A stretch of 12,529 nucleotides of DNA from Lentisphaerota bacterium (lineage in GTDB: Bacteria; Verrucomicrobiota; Kiritimatiellia; RFP12; UBA1067), in contig SUVZ01000071.1 of the NCBI GenBank assembly GCA_015061765.1, forward strand, positions 1-12,529. The letters are read 5' to 3'. The notes under the pieces were generated by a model, which was given only the letters and a program-made list of their open reading frames with translations, ran no database searches and had not been told where the DNA came from. Below, piece after piece: positions 4,927 to 12,438 of the stretch (the first letter of the stretch is position 1; each line of letters opens with the position of its first letter). Made by a program: the position numbers and the translations under genes.

Positions 4927-7900
4927 TCATTTCTGGAATTTTTTTCTAATATCATGTTGCGCGACGGGTGAAAAGCGGGCGATCCAGCCACCTCCCGATG
5001 CAAGTTTCATCTGTAGCTTCTCACCGGCGGAAATTCGTCTACAGCACTTAGCCCAATGCTCCGGCATTGATGTTGAATCTCCTGCATCGCAAAATATATC
5101 GACATTCCATTCGCCAGACCCTAGAAAGGACGTGTCAAGAGCAAGCGTCCTTGGAGACCAATCTGTTATCGCACCTGCCCACCATTTATCATCCTTGCGA
5201 CGTGCGACAACAGCGAACTTTCCGATTTCACCGGCAAGTCCCTTCGTCTCATCCCATACGGTCGGAATCGCGGCGATGAACCGTGCACACTCAGGATTCT
5301 TCCGGTAGCGACTTGGCGAGTCACACAGAATCTGTAAGGGAACCGGAAACATTATGTAAAGAGCCATCTGATGGACGCGCGTCCCTTGCGACGCGGGATT
5401 CTCGTCGTCCGGACACCACTCTCTGCGTGTTCGATTCATCATTGCCCCCGGCGTATAGTCAACCATTCCAAGGGGCGCGCGCGTAAAGGCGACCTGGCAA
5501 TCATGGGCAGGAAAATCGTCATCCTTTGCGAAGGAAAGTTTCATCAGTTCAAGGCCATGCACACCTTCTATGCCGACGAGATTAGGGTATGTCCTCTCAA
5601 GCCCCGTCGGCTTCCCGCAGCCATGGAAGTCGATGCATATGCGGTATTTTGCCGCTACCGTCAGCGTCTCTTCCATAAATCGCATCATCGCGGCATCATC
5701 GCGCTCCATGAAGTCTATCTTGAATCCTTTCACACCGCGCTTTGCAAAGTGACTAAAATACTCATCCTGCCTCCCATCTATTGAACGCCATGCCGTCCAA
5801 AGCATTACCCGGACGTTTCGCGCAGTGGCATAGGAAATGACTGCATCCAAGTCAAAGCCCGGAGTTTCGGCGTAAAGGTCGTCTCCCCGTTTCCAGCCCT
5901 CGTCGACAATCATCCAGTGCAGTCCGAACTCCACCGCAAAGTCCACATAGTGCCTGTATGTCTCCGTGTTGATGCCCGGATTGAACGGCACGTCATCAAG
6001 ATACCACTTGCTCCACCAGTCCCATACGCACAAACCTGGCTTCACCCATGAGAAGTCTCCCTGTGCAGGCGAGGCAAGGTCGTACACAAGGCGCTGCTCC
6101 ATCAATGCGGCAGGCGTGGGGGCGATTGCGAACACTCGCCACGGGAACGTGCGTCTGCCAGATGTCTTCACAATCCAGTTTTCGCGATCCTTGACACGCC
6201 GATAGTTACGCGGTGCTGTCCATTCCTTTTCTCGGACGGGGAACTTTCCGAACACTCCGTCTATCCGCCGCATCTCTCTGCCATCACGCCGAAGATGCAA
6301 CCCCGCATAGTCACGGAGATCCGACTCGGAGAAGAGCACGGTCGTCCCGTCGTCAAAACGCACTGTCAGTGGAAGATAGGCTATGCGGCGTCCATCGGGC
6401 ACAAATTGAGCTGGCGTGGTCTTGGTGTAAATTGAAGCACATCCATGCTGAAGCTTGTCCCGCTTCGGATTCTTCGGATTGTCGCACCAGTTGTAGCCCG
6501 CCCATATCTCAGTGTCTGAGGACGGGAACACAAGAGTGCATGTCTCATCTTTCACGGTGATTTCACCGTCGACATCCGAGACAAATCGATAGGCAACACC
6601 GTCATCCCTCGCGACGAGTTCCACTCTGGCTTTGCCACGATCGAGAGAAAGCGATATTGGCTGAGGGCCCAAAAGCGTCTTGCCGTCACGTGAAATCGTG
6701 ATGAAGCCGTCTCTGTACTCTATGCGGTTCCTACCGTCCGGCGAAGTCTTGGCTTCAGCACGTGGCGCAGCCTTGGCAATGATCCGCTCCCAGTCGCGGC
6801 GCAGCTCAGCAAGTTCATTCTCGTACTCCTTGCGTCCTCCATGTCCCCAAAGAAGGAACCCAAAGCATCCCTCGCCATCCCGCATGGATATGTCGCTATT
6901 GACAAAGCCCTTTTTCGTCACATAGAGCTTTATCGATGCATAGTCGGACTGTGGCGGCGCCGCGAATCCAAAGTACGAGCCGTCCTTCATGAAGCAGGCA
7001 TCGTTTGGCCAAGGCTTGTAGCGCAAAAGCCAACGCTGGTCGTCGCCAAGCGGCGAGCCCTTTACATGAATGAACGGCTTCGGCCGTTTGCCACTCTTCG
7101 CCCACACGGCTATCGCGCGGCGTCCACTGATCGGAAGGCTAACAAATGATTCACGCGGGAACTTCAGGCTGTCTGGCCACGACGGAACACCCCCCGGACG
7201 CGCAAGCTTCGAAGCAAGTTCGCCAAACGGACGCGGCAGCGCAGGCCACTCGCGTTTGTTCGGCGGCGGCTTGCCGAAATAGTCGTCAAACCGTCCCTGC
7301 ACTCTTTCGAAAGCCCTGACGAGCGGTTCGTAAGGTACACCATCGTCCGAGACAAGCCCGTAATTCGTGCGTTCCTTTGACCATGAATCGCAATCATACC
7401 AGCGGAAATAGAAGTAGCCAGGCAGACACTTGACGGAATAGAGCTGCTGAGCGAAAAGAGCCGATGCCTGAGCTCGTTCCTCCTGCGTATCAACACGGCA
7501 TCCACCACCTACCAAATTCGGAAATGGCGTGTCAAGCGCAGGGAAGCTCCATTCCGTTACAATGACCGGTCTTTGACAGCGAGCGCTCAACTTCGGTAGG
7601 ACATCCACAACATCTATCTCACGTCCGTCACCGCCGAAATACACGTCATGAACGTAGATGCGCCGCCGATACAGGTCAACCTTCGGATAGATGTTCACAG
7701 AAACAACATCGCAGACTTTTCCGCATTCCTCCCAAGCCTTGGCGTTCGATGATTTCTTGCCACCCATGAACCGACACCCTAACAGCATGTGGTTCGGATC
7801 CGCTTCACGTATCGCCCGCGACATAACAGCGAAATAGCGTTCAATCTCCTCTGGCTTCGCAATTTCAAAGGCAAGCTCGTTGTCAATGAAGTAACCAAGC

Positions 7901-8286
7901 AGCATTGGGTCATCTTTCATGTCTCCCATTTTGGCCTTTATGAAATGGGAGACGAACCGTTCGAATTCTGGGTGGTTTACATTTGGGAAGCCGTGTCCAC
8001 CGCTGTCCTTGCGAACAAAGTCCGGTCCCTTATCCATGAATCGCCGACCTACATTGAAGTTGTACGTCCAGGCGAACCCCTTGCCGCGCATCGACCGCGC
8101 CGGCTGCGCCACGGCGTTGAACCCACATCTCCTCAGAAGTTCCGGGGCGTGATCAAGCGCCTTGTTGACCGTGCCACAGCCGCGCAGGTAGAACGGATGC
8201 CCTTCCGGGTCGAAGAACATTGCACGGTCTTCTACACGACCAACGGTGAAGAATCCTGCAACGGCAAGAACTATCAACGAAATCAT
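4927..8286 (-). CDS. Secreted double glycosidase: agarase-like GH-A domain fused to GH97 alpha-galactosidase-like domain (1119 aa)
   Basis: Signal peptide 1-16. About 20-335 is a clan GH-A TIM-barrel of the agarase type: acid/base Glu137 in GYFIDNEL and nucleophile Glu245 in VIVTEWSF, 108 residues apart as expected for strands 4 and 7. About 340-510 is a beta-rich linker domain. About 512-1115 is a complete GH97: N-terminal beta-sandwich, catalytic barrel from about 750 (WDWWSKWYLDD, WMIVDEGW), and a C-terminal beta domain. In GFKIDFMERDD, Asp858 fits the nucleophile of retaining GH97 alpha-galactosidases. DFHGCGKPTG has Gly889 where inverting SusB-type enzymes have the base Glu (HE). Glu913 in EGVHGLE, 55 residues after Asp858, fits the acid/base. 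A retaining, alpha-galactosidase-like enzyme is therefore inferred. The ATG at 8286 is 1 nt after the upstream stop. A TTG at 8298 overlapping that gene is the alternative. Neither has a clear ribosome site, so coupling is likely. Confidence 0.88.
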   Translation of the reverse strand: MISLIVLAVAGFFTVGRVEDRAMFFDPEGHPFYLRGCGTVNKALDHAPELLRRCGFNAVAQPARSMRGKGFAWTYNFNVGRRFMDKGPDFVRKDSGGHGFPNVNHPEFERFVSHFIKAKMGDMKDDPMLLGYFIDNELAFEIAKPEEIERYFAVMSRAIREADPNHMLLGCRFMGGKKSSNAKAWEECGKVCDVVSVNIYPKVDLYRRRIYVHDVYFGGDGREIDVVDVLPKLSARCQRPVIVTEWSFPALDTPFPNLVGGGCRVDTQEERAQASALFAQQLYSVKCLPGYFYFRWYDCDSWSKERTNYGLVSDDGVPYEPLVRAFERVQGRFDDYFGKPPPNKREWPALPRPFGELASKLARPGGVPSWPDSLKFPRESFVSLPISGRRAIAVWAKSGKRPKPFIHVKGSPLGDDQRWLLRYKPWPNDACFMKDGSYFGFAAPPQSDYASIKLYVTKKGFVNSDISMRDGEGCFGFLLWGHGGRKEYENELAELRRDWERIIAKAAPRAEAKTSPDGRNRIEYRDGFITISRDGKTLLGPQPISLSLDRGKARVELVARDDGVAYRFVSDVDGEITVKDETCTLVFPSSDTEIWAGYNWCDNPKNPKRDKLQHGCASIYTKTTPAQFVPDGRRIAYLPLTVRFDDGTTVLFSESDLRDYAGLHLRRDGREMRRIDGVFGKFPVREKEWTAPRNYRRVKDRENWIVKTSGRRTFPWRVFAIAPTPAALMEQRLVYDLASPAQGDFSWVKPGLCVWDWWSKWYLDDVPFNPGINTETYRHYVDFAVEFGLHWMIVDEGWKRGDDLYAETPGFDLDAVISYATARNVRVMLWTAWRSIDGRQDEYFSHFAKRGVKGFKIDFMERDDAAMMRFMEETLTVAAKYRICIDFHGCGKPTGLERTYPNLVGIEGVHGLELMKLSFAKDDDFPAHDCQVAFTRAPLGMVDYTPGAMMNRTRREWCPDDENPASQGTRVHQMALYIMFPVPLQILCDSPSRYRKNPECARFIAAIPTVWDETKGLAGEIGKFAVVARRKDDKWWAGAITDWSPRTLALDTSFLGSGEWNVDIFCDAGDSTSMPEHWAKCCRRISAGEKLQMKLASGGGWIARFSPVAQHDIRKKFQK

Positions 8287-8287
8287 G

Positions 8288-10483
8288 CTATTTAACAATC
8301 AAAACTGTTCCTATCTTCTCGCCGAACCGCACAGAACCACTACCCGTCACGTTCACCCCGGCAGTTTTTGCCGCTCCCCGGCCTCCGCGGATGCTTACAC
8401 CATTAACTCGAAAATCCTTTATCACAACTTTATCCATGTTATTCAGTTGCAACGTCGAGCCGGGTGCCATGTCTATTGTTCCTGCGTCTATCTCGCTCTG
8501 CGACTTGAAAGGATTGAGCCTTACGTCGTCGATGAACACCATCGATCCGTTTTCTGGAGTGGACGGACTTCCGGTAGCAAAGGTAATCGTGTGATTGGCG
8601 GCCTCAAGATACACATCCACACTGAACCGTTCGAACCCGTCTTTGGAGTTACTCGTGCTTTCGAACACAATCTTACCATCAATCGTCACAGTGACAGGCA
8701 TTGAAGAACTGTTGTGCGAGGCACGGCACGCCTTGGAAAACGAAAGGCGGTAGTTGCCTGCATACGTCACGGACACCGTCTGCGAAAGTGTGCTGTATTC
8801 GCGCAAAAACACAGTCACGGTACCAGCCACTGTAGAAGGACCATTGGCCGTTACATTGCCTCCGTTCCCCTGCAGTCCACTGCCGTTTGTGTTGTTACCA
8901 GTCGGATTCGTCTTTCCGATTGTCCAACCTGCCGGATTCATCGCAACGATGCTCGTTTTTGGACCATCCACCTCGAAGCTTCCGTTGGAGATGATGTCTT
9001 TGCGACCAATAGACGAAAACGCAAGCGCACCACCGGCGGCGACACCAATCTGCGCTTCCTCCTCCATCCGCACGTCCACCAGCTCAAGCGTTCCTCCTTG
9101 CACCGATATCGCCGTATTGGTGATAGTAGCGGACTCAACGTTGAGAATTCCGGCCTCGATCAGCATATCAGCGCCTGTCCATGCGTCGGTGCGCAATATG
9201 CCGCCACCAGTCTTCGTGAAGCGTCCGACAACTTCGGCTATCTCGACCTTCTCCATGCGGAATACGTCAAAGTTCATGCTCTTGTTTTGGTCAGAAGCGT
9301 ATTTCGACTCAATTGAAACTTCTAGGCTATAGGTTCCAGCGGAGAGTTCCATAACACCCGTCTCGAACCGCTTGAACCCATATAGATTCGCCTGATCGGT
9401 CGGTCCCTTGAATGTCGTGGTTTCAGTATCGCCTATCTTTACAACCGTATCCACGTTGCATGAATATGTGGTTCCAGGACGGCATCCCTGATCGAACACG
9501 ATCCGCCACAATCCATCAGATGGCACGGTGATGCCACGCGAAATCTTATGGTTTACACGCAACATAAGATAGCGCGTCCCGTTCGTTGTAGTCCATTGAA
9601 CGCCATCCTTCGTATCGAAGGCGGCTCCATTCCCTTGCACTCCACTTGTTTTATTATTGCCATTTTTATCGATAGTCCAGCCGTTAAGTCCAGATTCGAA
9701 ATCACCGTCAGGAATCGCAATTGTCTCCACGACATTGGTCACCATGGCACGACGGAATACAGGCGAGAGACCTAGTTCCACATTCGCTCCGGATGCGACA
9801 TCGAAAGTCACTCCCGCAGCAGTTATGGTCGCCGAAGGAGTATCGGCAGCGGTGGCGGACTTGAAAAACGGACTGAATGCGTTACTGCGCACGGCGACTA
9901 TTCCGCCGTCAAGGGTAAGATCCAGAGCACCGCTCGTATAAATACGTCCCAACGCCTCCGAGTCTCCACCTATCAGGGAAAGAACCGCCTTTGACTCTAC
10001 TCCCGCGCCGTTGCGCCCAATGCGAATGCTCTTTTCCGCTCCGAGCGAGCCTACAGATTTCAGGGTGGGACAGCCACCCTTGAATCCGGCAATGTACGCT
10101 TCCCCAAAGATGACTTTATTATTGAACAAAATATCGCACCCGCTGACAATCAACGACGATCCATCTTCAATCGTGACCGGACCCGAGCCGAGAGCGCCGT
10201 CGCCGTATAGGTATAGTTGTCCCTCAATTATCTTCGTGCCGCCGGTGTAAGTCGAAGCCTGCGTCGGCATGAAGTCAAACCCACCCGAATTAGTCGACTT
10301 GAAACTCAACGAATATATGCCGTCAGCCGCAAGGTACGAATCTGTGACTGTCGCCCGCTCACTTGAGTCGTTGAAGAACACCACTTCACCTTCATTGGTG
10401 GTGACTGTGTAGTCCGCGTATGCTGCACAAGACACCAAGGCTATTACGGCAAAAATAACTTTCGATAAGACTCGTATTCTCAT
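8288..10483 (-). CDS. Exported autotransporter-associated beta-strand repeat protein with two lectin-like modules (731 aa)
   Basis: First gene of the operon. Signal peptide 1-24 (MRIRVLSK, hydrophobic core, SCAAYA). The mature part is Gly/Thr/Ser/Asn-rich and beta-rich. Residues about 78-105 (TYTGGTKIIEGQLYLYGDGA and on) match the autotransporter-associated beta-strand repeat (PF12951-like). Two related galactose-binding-fold-like modules follow: A about 255-415 (IPDGDFESGLNGWTI) and B about 497-656 (ISNGSFEVDG, then AGWTIGK). Both share a QGNG-containing loop and a GF(K/E)RF motif, so they look duplicated. No outer-membrane barrel, PEP-CTERM tail or other sorting signal is visible; it ends VLIVK. 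The ATG at 10483 begins the signal peptide and has TAAGGAA 7 nt upstream. Inference: a surface or extracellular glycan-binding or matrix protein serving the enzymes behind it. The exact ligand is unknown. Confidence 0.72.
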   Translation of the reverse strand: MRIRVLSKVIFAVIALVSCAAYADYTVTTNEGEVVFFNDSSERATVTDSYLAADGIYSLSFKSTNSGGFDFMPTQASTYTGGTKIIEGQLYLYGDGALGSGPVTIEDGSSLIVSGCDILFNNKVIFGEAYIAGFKGGCPTLKSVGSLGAEKSIRIGRNGAGVESKAVLSLIGGDSEALGRIYTSGALDLTLDGGIVAVRSNAFSPFFKSATAADTPSATITAAGVTFDVASGANVELGLSPVFRRAMVTNVVETIAIPDGDFESGLNGWTIDKNGNNKTSGVQGNGAAFDTKDGVQWTTTNGTRYLMLRVNHKISRGITVPSDGLWRIVFDQGCRPGTTYSCNVDTVVKIGDTETTTFKGPTDQANLYGFKRFETGVMELSAGTYSLEVSIESKYASDQNKSMNFDVFRMEKVEIAEVVGRFTKTGGGILRTDAWTGADMLIEAGILNVESATITNTAISVQGGTLELVDVRMEEEAQIGVAAGGALAFSSIGRKDIISNGSFEVDGPKTSIVAMNPAGWTIGKTNPTGNNTNGSGLQGNGGNVTANGPSTVAGTVTVFLREYSTLSQTVSVTYAGNYRLSFSKACRASHNSSSMPVTVTIDGKIVFESTSNSKDGFERFSVDVYLEAANHTITFATGSPSTPENGSMVFIDDVRLNPFKSQSEIDAGTIDMAPGSTLQLNNMDKVVIKDFRVNGVSIRGGRGAAKTAGVNVTGSGSVRFGEKIGTVLIVK

Positions 10484-10512
10484 GTTTTGATTCCTTATTT
10501 CCTTGGACGCGT

Positions 10513-10542
10513 AATATATCATTTATCCAATGTGACTAGCAA
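10513..10542 (-). promoter_or_regulatory. Predicted promoter of the glycan operon
   Basis: On the minus strand TTGCTA (10542-10537) and TATATT (10518-10513) are separated by 18 nt. A start near 10506 gives a leader of about 22 nt that contains TAAGGAA before the ATG at 10483. The AT-rich stretch upstream (to about 10570) may help activation. Confidence 0.5.
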
Positions 10543-10572
10543 GCCATTCTATACAATTTAAGCATCAGATTA

Positions 10573-10602
10573 TTGACAAATCAAGCACGGTTGTGGTACA
10601 GT
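10573..10602 (+). promoter_or_regulatory. Promoter of the XylR-like regulator gene, giving a near-leaderless mRNA
   Basis: A perfect -35 TTGACA (10573-10578) is followed after 18 nt by TACAGT (10597-10602), preceded by TGG, an extended -10. The expected start (about 10608-10610) falls directly before the ATG at 10611. There is no ribosome site ahead of that ATG. A GTG at 10593 in the same frame lies upstream of the -10 and so would not be in the transcript. Confidence 0.6.
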
Positions 10603-10610
10603 TACGCGTC

Positions 10611-11804
10611 ATGAAAACAATTCTTTTCTTCCAGCACTCGTTCGGCGAAACAAACCGTGACATGCTTTCTGGCGTTCGTCAATATGCTTCCGAAGCAAAC
10701 TGGCGAATACAAACAATCCAATACGCCTATGCTGCCGTAGTGCGTCACAACAAAAAAAGTCCGAGCCGTGTCGATGTGCCGGCACTTCTTGATTTCTGGA
10801 AACCACACGGATGCATCATCGAAGGCCAAGGAGAGAATGACGACACGCCAAAGCCCGATGATTTCAATGAAATCCCGGTCGTGTTTCTCGATAGAATGCC
10901 TGACTCCCTTCCAAGAAAAGCCCTCTGCGTCTACAGCGACAGTAGTAGCATTGCAAATACCGCCGCTCGCGAATTACTCTCTCTCGGCCTTGAAAACTTT
11001 GCCTATGTCGCCTGGTGGAAAGACAAGGCATGGAGCAGGGAACGCGGTGAGATTTTCAGGAATACTATCATGGCGCACGGCAAGACCTGCCGATGGATGG
11101 CGCTCTCGGCTGCCGACAGCAATCCCAGCATGGATTTTTCCAACGAGGTAAAGTCCCTGCCCTCTCCATGCGGTGTTTTCTGTGCAAACGACCTGACCGC
11201 GCACCGTTTCATCGCCGAAGCCATTCATTTAGGGCGCTTCGTTCCTGAAGACTTCGCAGTAATCGGTGTCGACAATGACATCGAGCAGTGCGAAGGCTCG
11301 GCAGTTTCCATAACCAGCATCCCACAAGACTGTCATGGGGCAGGGTACAATGCTGCCAGAATGCTGGACTTGGCCATGAGTCATCACGCTGCTTCACAAA
11401 GCCCAGTTCCGATGGTTTTATGCCCAATCGTCCACCGCGCCTCGACTCGGATTCTGCCACGCAAGGATGCAAGACTGTCAGCTGCACTTGAGTACATAAG
11501 ACTCCACGCATGTGACGTTGATATAGACATCAATGTTGTCGCGAAGGCTGCTAAGTGTTCACGTCGACAGATCGACTCTCTCTTCAAAGAACTAGTCCGT
11601 CACAGTGCGTTGCACGAAGTGCATTCTCGCCGCATAGAATGCGCAAAGCAGCTTCTTATCCAAGGAACGCTACCCATCTCGGATATCGCCACCAAGTGCG
11701 GCTATCGCTCCGCAAGCGACTTCTCCCGAGCATTCAAGCGCGAAACCAAAACATCCCCTTCACAGATGCAGAGACAAAATTCAGGTCAGGACATAATGGC
11801 TTAA
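10611..11804 (+). CDS. XylR-type transcriptional regulator: LacI-like sensor plus AraC HTH (397 aa)
   Basis: Residues about 3-280 are a periplasmic-binding-protein-like sensor as in LacI-family and XylR regulators: KTILFFQHSFGETNRDMLSG at the start, VVFLDRMPD near 90, GVFCANDLTAHRFIAEA near 188, FAVIGVDND near 215. Residues about 288-385 are an AraC/XylS double HTH: SAALEYIRLHACDVDIDINV, then AKCSRRQIDSLFKELV, and the second HTH ISDIATKCGYRSASDFSRAFKRETKTSP. This order (sensor then AraC) is that of E. coli XylR. It probably binds a sugar from the target glycan in the cytoplasm and regulates the divergent operon and itself. The ATG at 10611 is preferred to the GTG at 10593 because the -10 box covers the latter. 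The ligand is unknown; galactose or another released sugar is a guess from the neighbouring enzymes. Confidence 0.85.
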   Translation: MKTILFFQHSFGETNRDMLSGVRQYASEANWRIQTIQYAYAAVVRHNKKSPSRVDVPALLDFWKPHGCIIEGQGENDDTPKPDDFNEIPVVFLDRMPDSLPRKALCVYSDSSSIANTAARELLSLGLENFAYVAWWKDKAWSRERGEIFRNTIMAHGKTCRWMALSAADSNPSMDFSNEVKSLPSPCGVFCANDLTAHRFIAEAIHLGRFVPEDFAVIGVDNDIEQCEGSAVSITSIPQDCHGAGYNAARMLDLAMSHHAASQSPVPMVLCPIVHRASTRILPRKDARLSAALEYIRLHACDVDIDINVVAKAAKCSRRQIDSLFKELVRHSALHEVHSRRIECAKQLLIQGTLPISDIATKCGYRSASDFSRAFKRETKTSPSQMQRQNSGQDIMA

Positions 11805-11864
11805 TTTTTTCAACACCAGAAAGCAACATTATCTAACGAGTAATTGGATGCACTGCCATCTACG
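11805..11864. other. Short gap after the regulator gene
   Basis: TAATTTTTTCAACACC includes the regulator stop codon and a T-run, but no stem precedes the T-run. I see no terminator, promoter or gene here. Confidence 0.3.
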
Positions 11865-12108
11865 TTACAGACTCACTCCCATCTCCTTGAACTGCGCCGC
11901 AGCATTGAGAAAATGCGCCGTCAACCCAAAGACCGTCCACCGCTCGGCATAGCCGCCGCGCAACCTACGTACATCGCTTGTGTTGCCCTGCTGGGCGAAG
12001 TTTGTCTGCTGAATCTGTTCTCCCAACGAGCCGGAGGCGTCCGTCAACTGGAACAACTGGGGAGAACAACTGGGGATAGACCTCGAAAAGAATTATAATT
12101 TCGCGCAT
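11865..12108 (-). pseudogene. Broken small gene or C-terminal gene remnant, frame lost at a 13-bp duplication
   Basis: Unrecognised. On the minus strand 11865 to about 12056 reads as convincing coding sequence with G/C-rich third positions, ending RWTVFGLTAHFLNAAAQFKE followed by MGVSL and a stop. Upstream the frame meets a perfect 13-bp tandem repeat. In the present sequence the ATG at 12108 (MREIIILFEVYPQLF) shifts frame there and stops early. Removing one 13-bp copy joins that ATG to the tail and gives an uninterrupted 76-aa frame (244-13 = 231 nt). Either the gene has been inactivated by duplication or the tail is a remnant of a longer protein. The upstream part has no clear ribosome site. 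Without a homologue the function cannot be named. Confidence 0.45.
12051..12076. repeat. Perfect 13-bp tandem duplication
   Basis: GAACAACTGGGGA occurs at 12051-12063 and again at 12064-12076 with no gap. Being 13 bp, the second copy changes the reading frame of the minus-strand gene it lies in. The preceding CAACTG (12045-12050) partly repeats the unit. Replication slippage is the simplest origin. Confidence 0.85.
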
Positions 12109-12438
12109 TTACCGATTGATTTTGTCAAATAGCACAATTCTGGCAATATATAAGATTTCATCCGCACCATAATCTTGAGAATCAGTCCAAACCATATTCT
12201 CATTAATCCGCCGTCTCCTCAGAATCGAGAGAATAATTCCGAAGTGAATTCTCATTTCCTAGAATCTAATCAATCCCTTCGTTTCGTATTCAATTCTCAT
12301 GTATTATAGAGGCACTTGAGAGTGCATGCCATCCGTTCGATCTTTCCGCATAAGTAAAATTGTAAAATGGCTCAAGCATCCCGCAAGAGCCTGCCCCCAC
12401 ATACTTCTCACAAAAGGAATGCCTGAATACGGATATGC
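12109..12438. other. AT-rich intergenic region between the broken gene and the esterase tail
   Basis: No gene is seen. It holds the paired dyads described separately and a small hairpin GCACT-TGAG-AGTGC at 12312-12325, with no T-run in either direction. A TTGACA (minus strand, 12127-12122) and a TATAAT (12097-12092) occur, but they are 24 nt apart, too far for a standard promoter. Confidence 0.4.
12177..12300. promoter_or_regulatory. Two GAGAAT-N13-ATTCTC dyads 52 bp apart, plus a third half-site
   Basis: GAGAAT at 12177-12182 pairs with ATTCTC at 12196-12201, and GAGAAT at 12229-12234 with ATTCTC at 12248-12253. Both gaps are exactly 13 nt and the dyads start 52 bp apart, about five helical turns. 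ATTCTCAT recurs at 12293-12300 without a partner arm. AGAATC also recurs at 12178, 12221 and 12261. This looks like a repeated protein-binding site or a short degenerate tandem repeat; the regulated gene is not obvious. Confidence 0.4.

Larger units (their letters stand above)
10506..10610. promoter_or_regulatory. Mirrored operator-like pair TTACGCGTC at both divergent start sites
   Basis: TTACGCGTC occurs at 10602-10610 on the plus strand and as its exact reverse complement at 10506-10514. In each case it begins at the last or second-last base of the predicted -10 box and covers the predicted transcription start, in the same orientation relative to its own gene. ACGCGT inside it is itself palindromic. 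This fits a common operator through which the XylR-like protein, or another regulator, controls both the operon and the regulator gene. Confidence 0.5.

Noticed and set aside
4920..5003. 28-residue N-terminal extension of the oxidoreductase
   Set aside because: It overlaps the end of the upstream gene, has no ribosome site, and would bury the signal peptide.
8754..9332. Long open frames on the plus strand opposite the surface-protein gene (and similar ones opposite the glycosidase and oxidoreductase genes)
   Set aside because: These are antisense to well-supported genes, lack ribosome sites and have no recognisable domains.
10593..10610. GTG at 10593 as the regulator start, adding six residues
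   Set aside because: It lies upstream of the predicted -10 box, so it would not be transcribed from the strong promoter, and regulators of this type usually begin right at the first beta-strand (MKTILFF).
11844..12098. An 84-codon plus-strand frame after the regulator
   Set aside because: The minus strand of the same stretch has the better coding pattern, and the plus frame shows no start signal or motif.
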